A stretch of 64,000 nt of DNA, from positions 604,890-668,889 of the forward strand of contig SHMX01000001.1 of the NCBI GenBank assembly GCA_008080745.1, in the 5' to 3' direction. A program made the position numbers and the translations under genes. The notes beneath the pieces were generated by a model. That model was not told the DNA's origin, made no database searches, and saw only the letters and a list, made by a program, of their open reading frames with translations. Origin of the DNA: Candidatus Thorarchaeota archaeon (GTDB taxonomy: Archaea; Asgardarchaeota; Thorarchaeia; Thorarchaeales; Thorarchaeaceae). The number at the start of each line of letters is the position of its first letter. Position 1 is the first letter of the stretch. This document shows, one piece after another, positions 63,310 through 64,000 of this stretch.

Positions 63310-63325
63310 ATTAACAATAGTTAAT
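63310..63325 (-). promoter_or_regulatory. Operator-like motif, fourth copy
   Basis: On the minus strand ATTAAC-TATT-GTTAAT, preceded by a TATA box (CTTATAAAC) about ten bases upstream. It lies before the TspO-like gene, with the same geometry as at msrB. Confidence 0.55.
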
Positions 63326-63374
63326 AGTTTATAAGATTTTGCTTTTTGGTTTCAGATATATGGTTAGTGAAAGA

Positions 63375-63398
63375 TAGGAAGAGAAAATTCTCTTCCTA
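63375..63398. terminator. Hairpin terminator
   Basis: TAGGAAGAGAA (63375-63385) and TTCTCTTCCTA (63388-63398) form an 11-bp stem with a 2-base loop, just after the minus-strand gene ending at 63410. Confidence 0.55.
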
Positions 63399-63409
63399 AA
63401 TAAGAATCA

Positions 63410-63946
63410 TCAGGCCTTTATAGGCGCACCACAATAGGGACAGAATCTATCGGTGTCTTTGAGGGCAAATCCACAATACACACAACCAATTTGTCCCCCT
63501 GACGGCGTAACTACACTTGTAGGAGAGGAGGTGCGACTTCCTGTATTAGGATCGAACCAGATGTCAGACTCTCCTCGACGTTTTTCATCAACTATAACAC
63601 GTCTAGCATGCTCTTCTGGCACTCCTGCTCTATCAGCAATCTCGGGAACTGATTGGCCAGCCCCATGTCTTAGTTCCTCACGTACCTCGGAGGAGGTATG
63701 GATTCTTTTTATAATATCACCAATCAACGATGCAAGTAATACAAAAAGAGGAATGAGAAAAATCCAAGAAGTGGTAGTCAGAAATAACCAACCAACTATT
63801 ACAATAGGAATGAATGTTCCACATGTAATACCGCCCTCTTTTTGCTTCTTTCGATCGTATATTGGTTTCTGAGTTGTCCGTTCTCTACGAGGGCTAGAAG
63901 GAACTACAACTTCACCAGGAGCCACCGTTGATTGTTTTATGGACAA
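63410..63946 (-). CDS. Zinc-ribbon membrane protein with HTH-like segment
   Basis: 178 residues. Basic front, one or two helices (about 40-75), then a helical segment resembling a helix-turn-helix (SVPEIADRAGVPEEHARRVI, about 95-115). The C-terminal zinc ribbon is CVYCGF and FCPYCGAPI. The same general plan of membrane helices plus zinc ribbon occurs elsewhere in this window. Function unknown. Confidence 0.65.
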   Translation of the reverse strand: MSIKQSTVAPGEVVVPSSPRRERTTQKPIYDRKKQKEGGITCGTFIPIVIVGWLFLTTTSWIFLIPLFVLLASLIGDIIKRIHTSSEVREELRHGAGQSVPEIADRAGVPEEHARRVIVDEKRRGESDIWFDPNTGSRTSSPTSVVTPSGGQIGCVYCGFALKDTDRFCPYCGAPIKA

Positions 63947-64000
63947 ACTTGGACATGCCTAAGTAGTCCGTCCAGCAACGGTACTGGACTGATAGACGTC

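Noticed and set aside
1..64000. tRNA, rRNA, CRISPR or mobile elements
   Set aside because: I saw no tRNA arm consensus, no array of spaced repeats, no transposase or integrase and no terminal repeats. A covariance-model search would be needed to exclude small RNAs.

Overview
The window looks like chromosome from an Asgard archaeon, possibly Thorarchaeia-like; the lineage is my inference. The base composition is AT-rich, genes are tightly packed on both strands, TATA-type promoters lie about 30 bp before start codons, and some starts have Shine-Dalgarno sites. The protein content points the same way. There are two Ras-like small GTPases, a GTPBP1-like translational GTPase, several longin/roadblock-like proteins, DUF362 and wHTH-membrane regulators, and a radical SAM protein like the archaeal tetraether-lipid synthases. 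I found no rRNA, tRNA, CRISPR array, insertion sequence or prophage.

Layout. 1-11 kb: the end of an upstream gene, two secreted or anchored hydrolases, and a giant 2149-residue surface protein with Ig-like repeats, one membrane anchor and a cytoplasmic longin-like domain. 11-17 kb: membrane proteins, a DUF362 protein, and a tight four-gene operon (DUF547, wHTH/methyltransferase-like, longin-like, methyltransferase). 16.6-24.6 kb: a radical SAM plus methyltransferase pair, an SGNH hydrolase, a degenerate sensor kinase, MsrB, zinc-ribbon membrane proteins and MscL. 24.6-29.5 kb: acetyltransferase, ferredoxin pair, MFS transporter, metallopeptidase. 29.5-35.5 kb: a second giant surface protein, a paralogue of the first, broken by an apparent frameshift. 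35.6-44.7 kb: regulators, M1 and M20 peptidases, a sugar symporter, a GTPBP1-like GTPase. 44.7-47.3 kb: an operon of zinc-ribbon protein, roadblock-like protein, 14-TM membrane protein and small GTPase. 47.5-54.8 kb: aldo/keto reductase, Rab-like GTPase, CPBP protease, methyltransferase, calcium-type P-ATPase, DinB-like protein. 54.9-55.2 kb: three tandem tiny genes (34, 27 and 34 codons). 55.4-64 kb: membrane esterase, second CPBP protease, threonine dehydrogenase, ICMT-like methyltransferase, nitroreductase, TspO-like protein.

The most unusual items are these. (1) The micropeptide operon at 54931-55235 has highly biased codons, coupled ribosome sites, and two peptides sharing the C-terminal pattern STKA-x3-AY-(1-2 residues)-RR. 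Its promoter matches that of the MFS gene at 28 kb in 26 of 30 positions, at identical distance from the start codon. (2) Two giant Ig-repeat surface proteins carry a longin-like domain inside the cell, which could connect the surface to small-GTPase signalling. (3) A recurring operator-like motif, TTAAC-TATT-GTTAA, sits just after the TATA box of msrB, an aldo/keto reductase, a TspO-like gene and a small unknown gene, suggesting a redox regulon. (4) Two compact operons combine longin/roadblock-like proteins with unknown partners. (5) Hairpins followed by T-rich tracts recur at gene ends, which is unusual for an archaeon.
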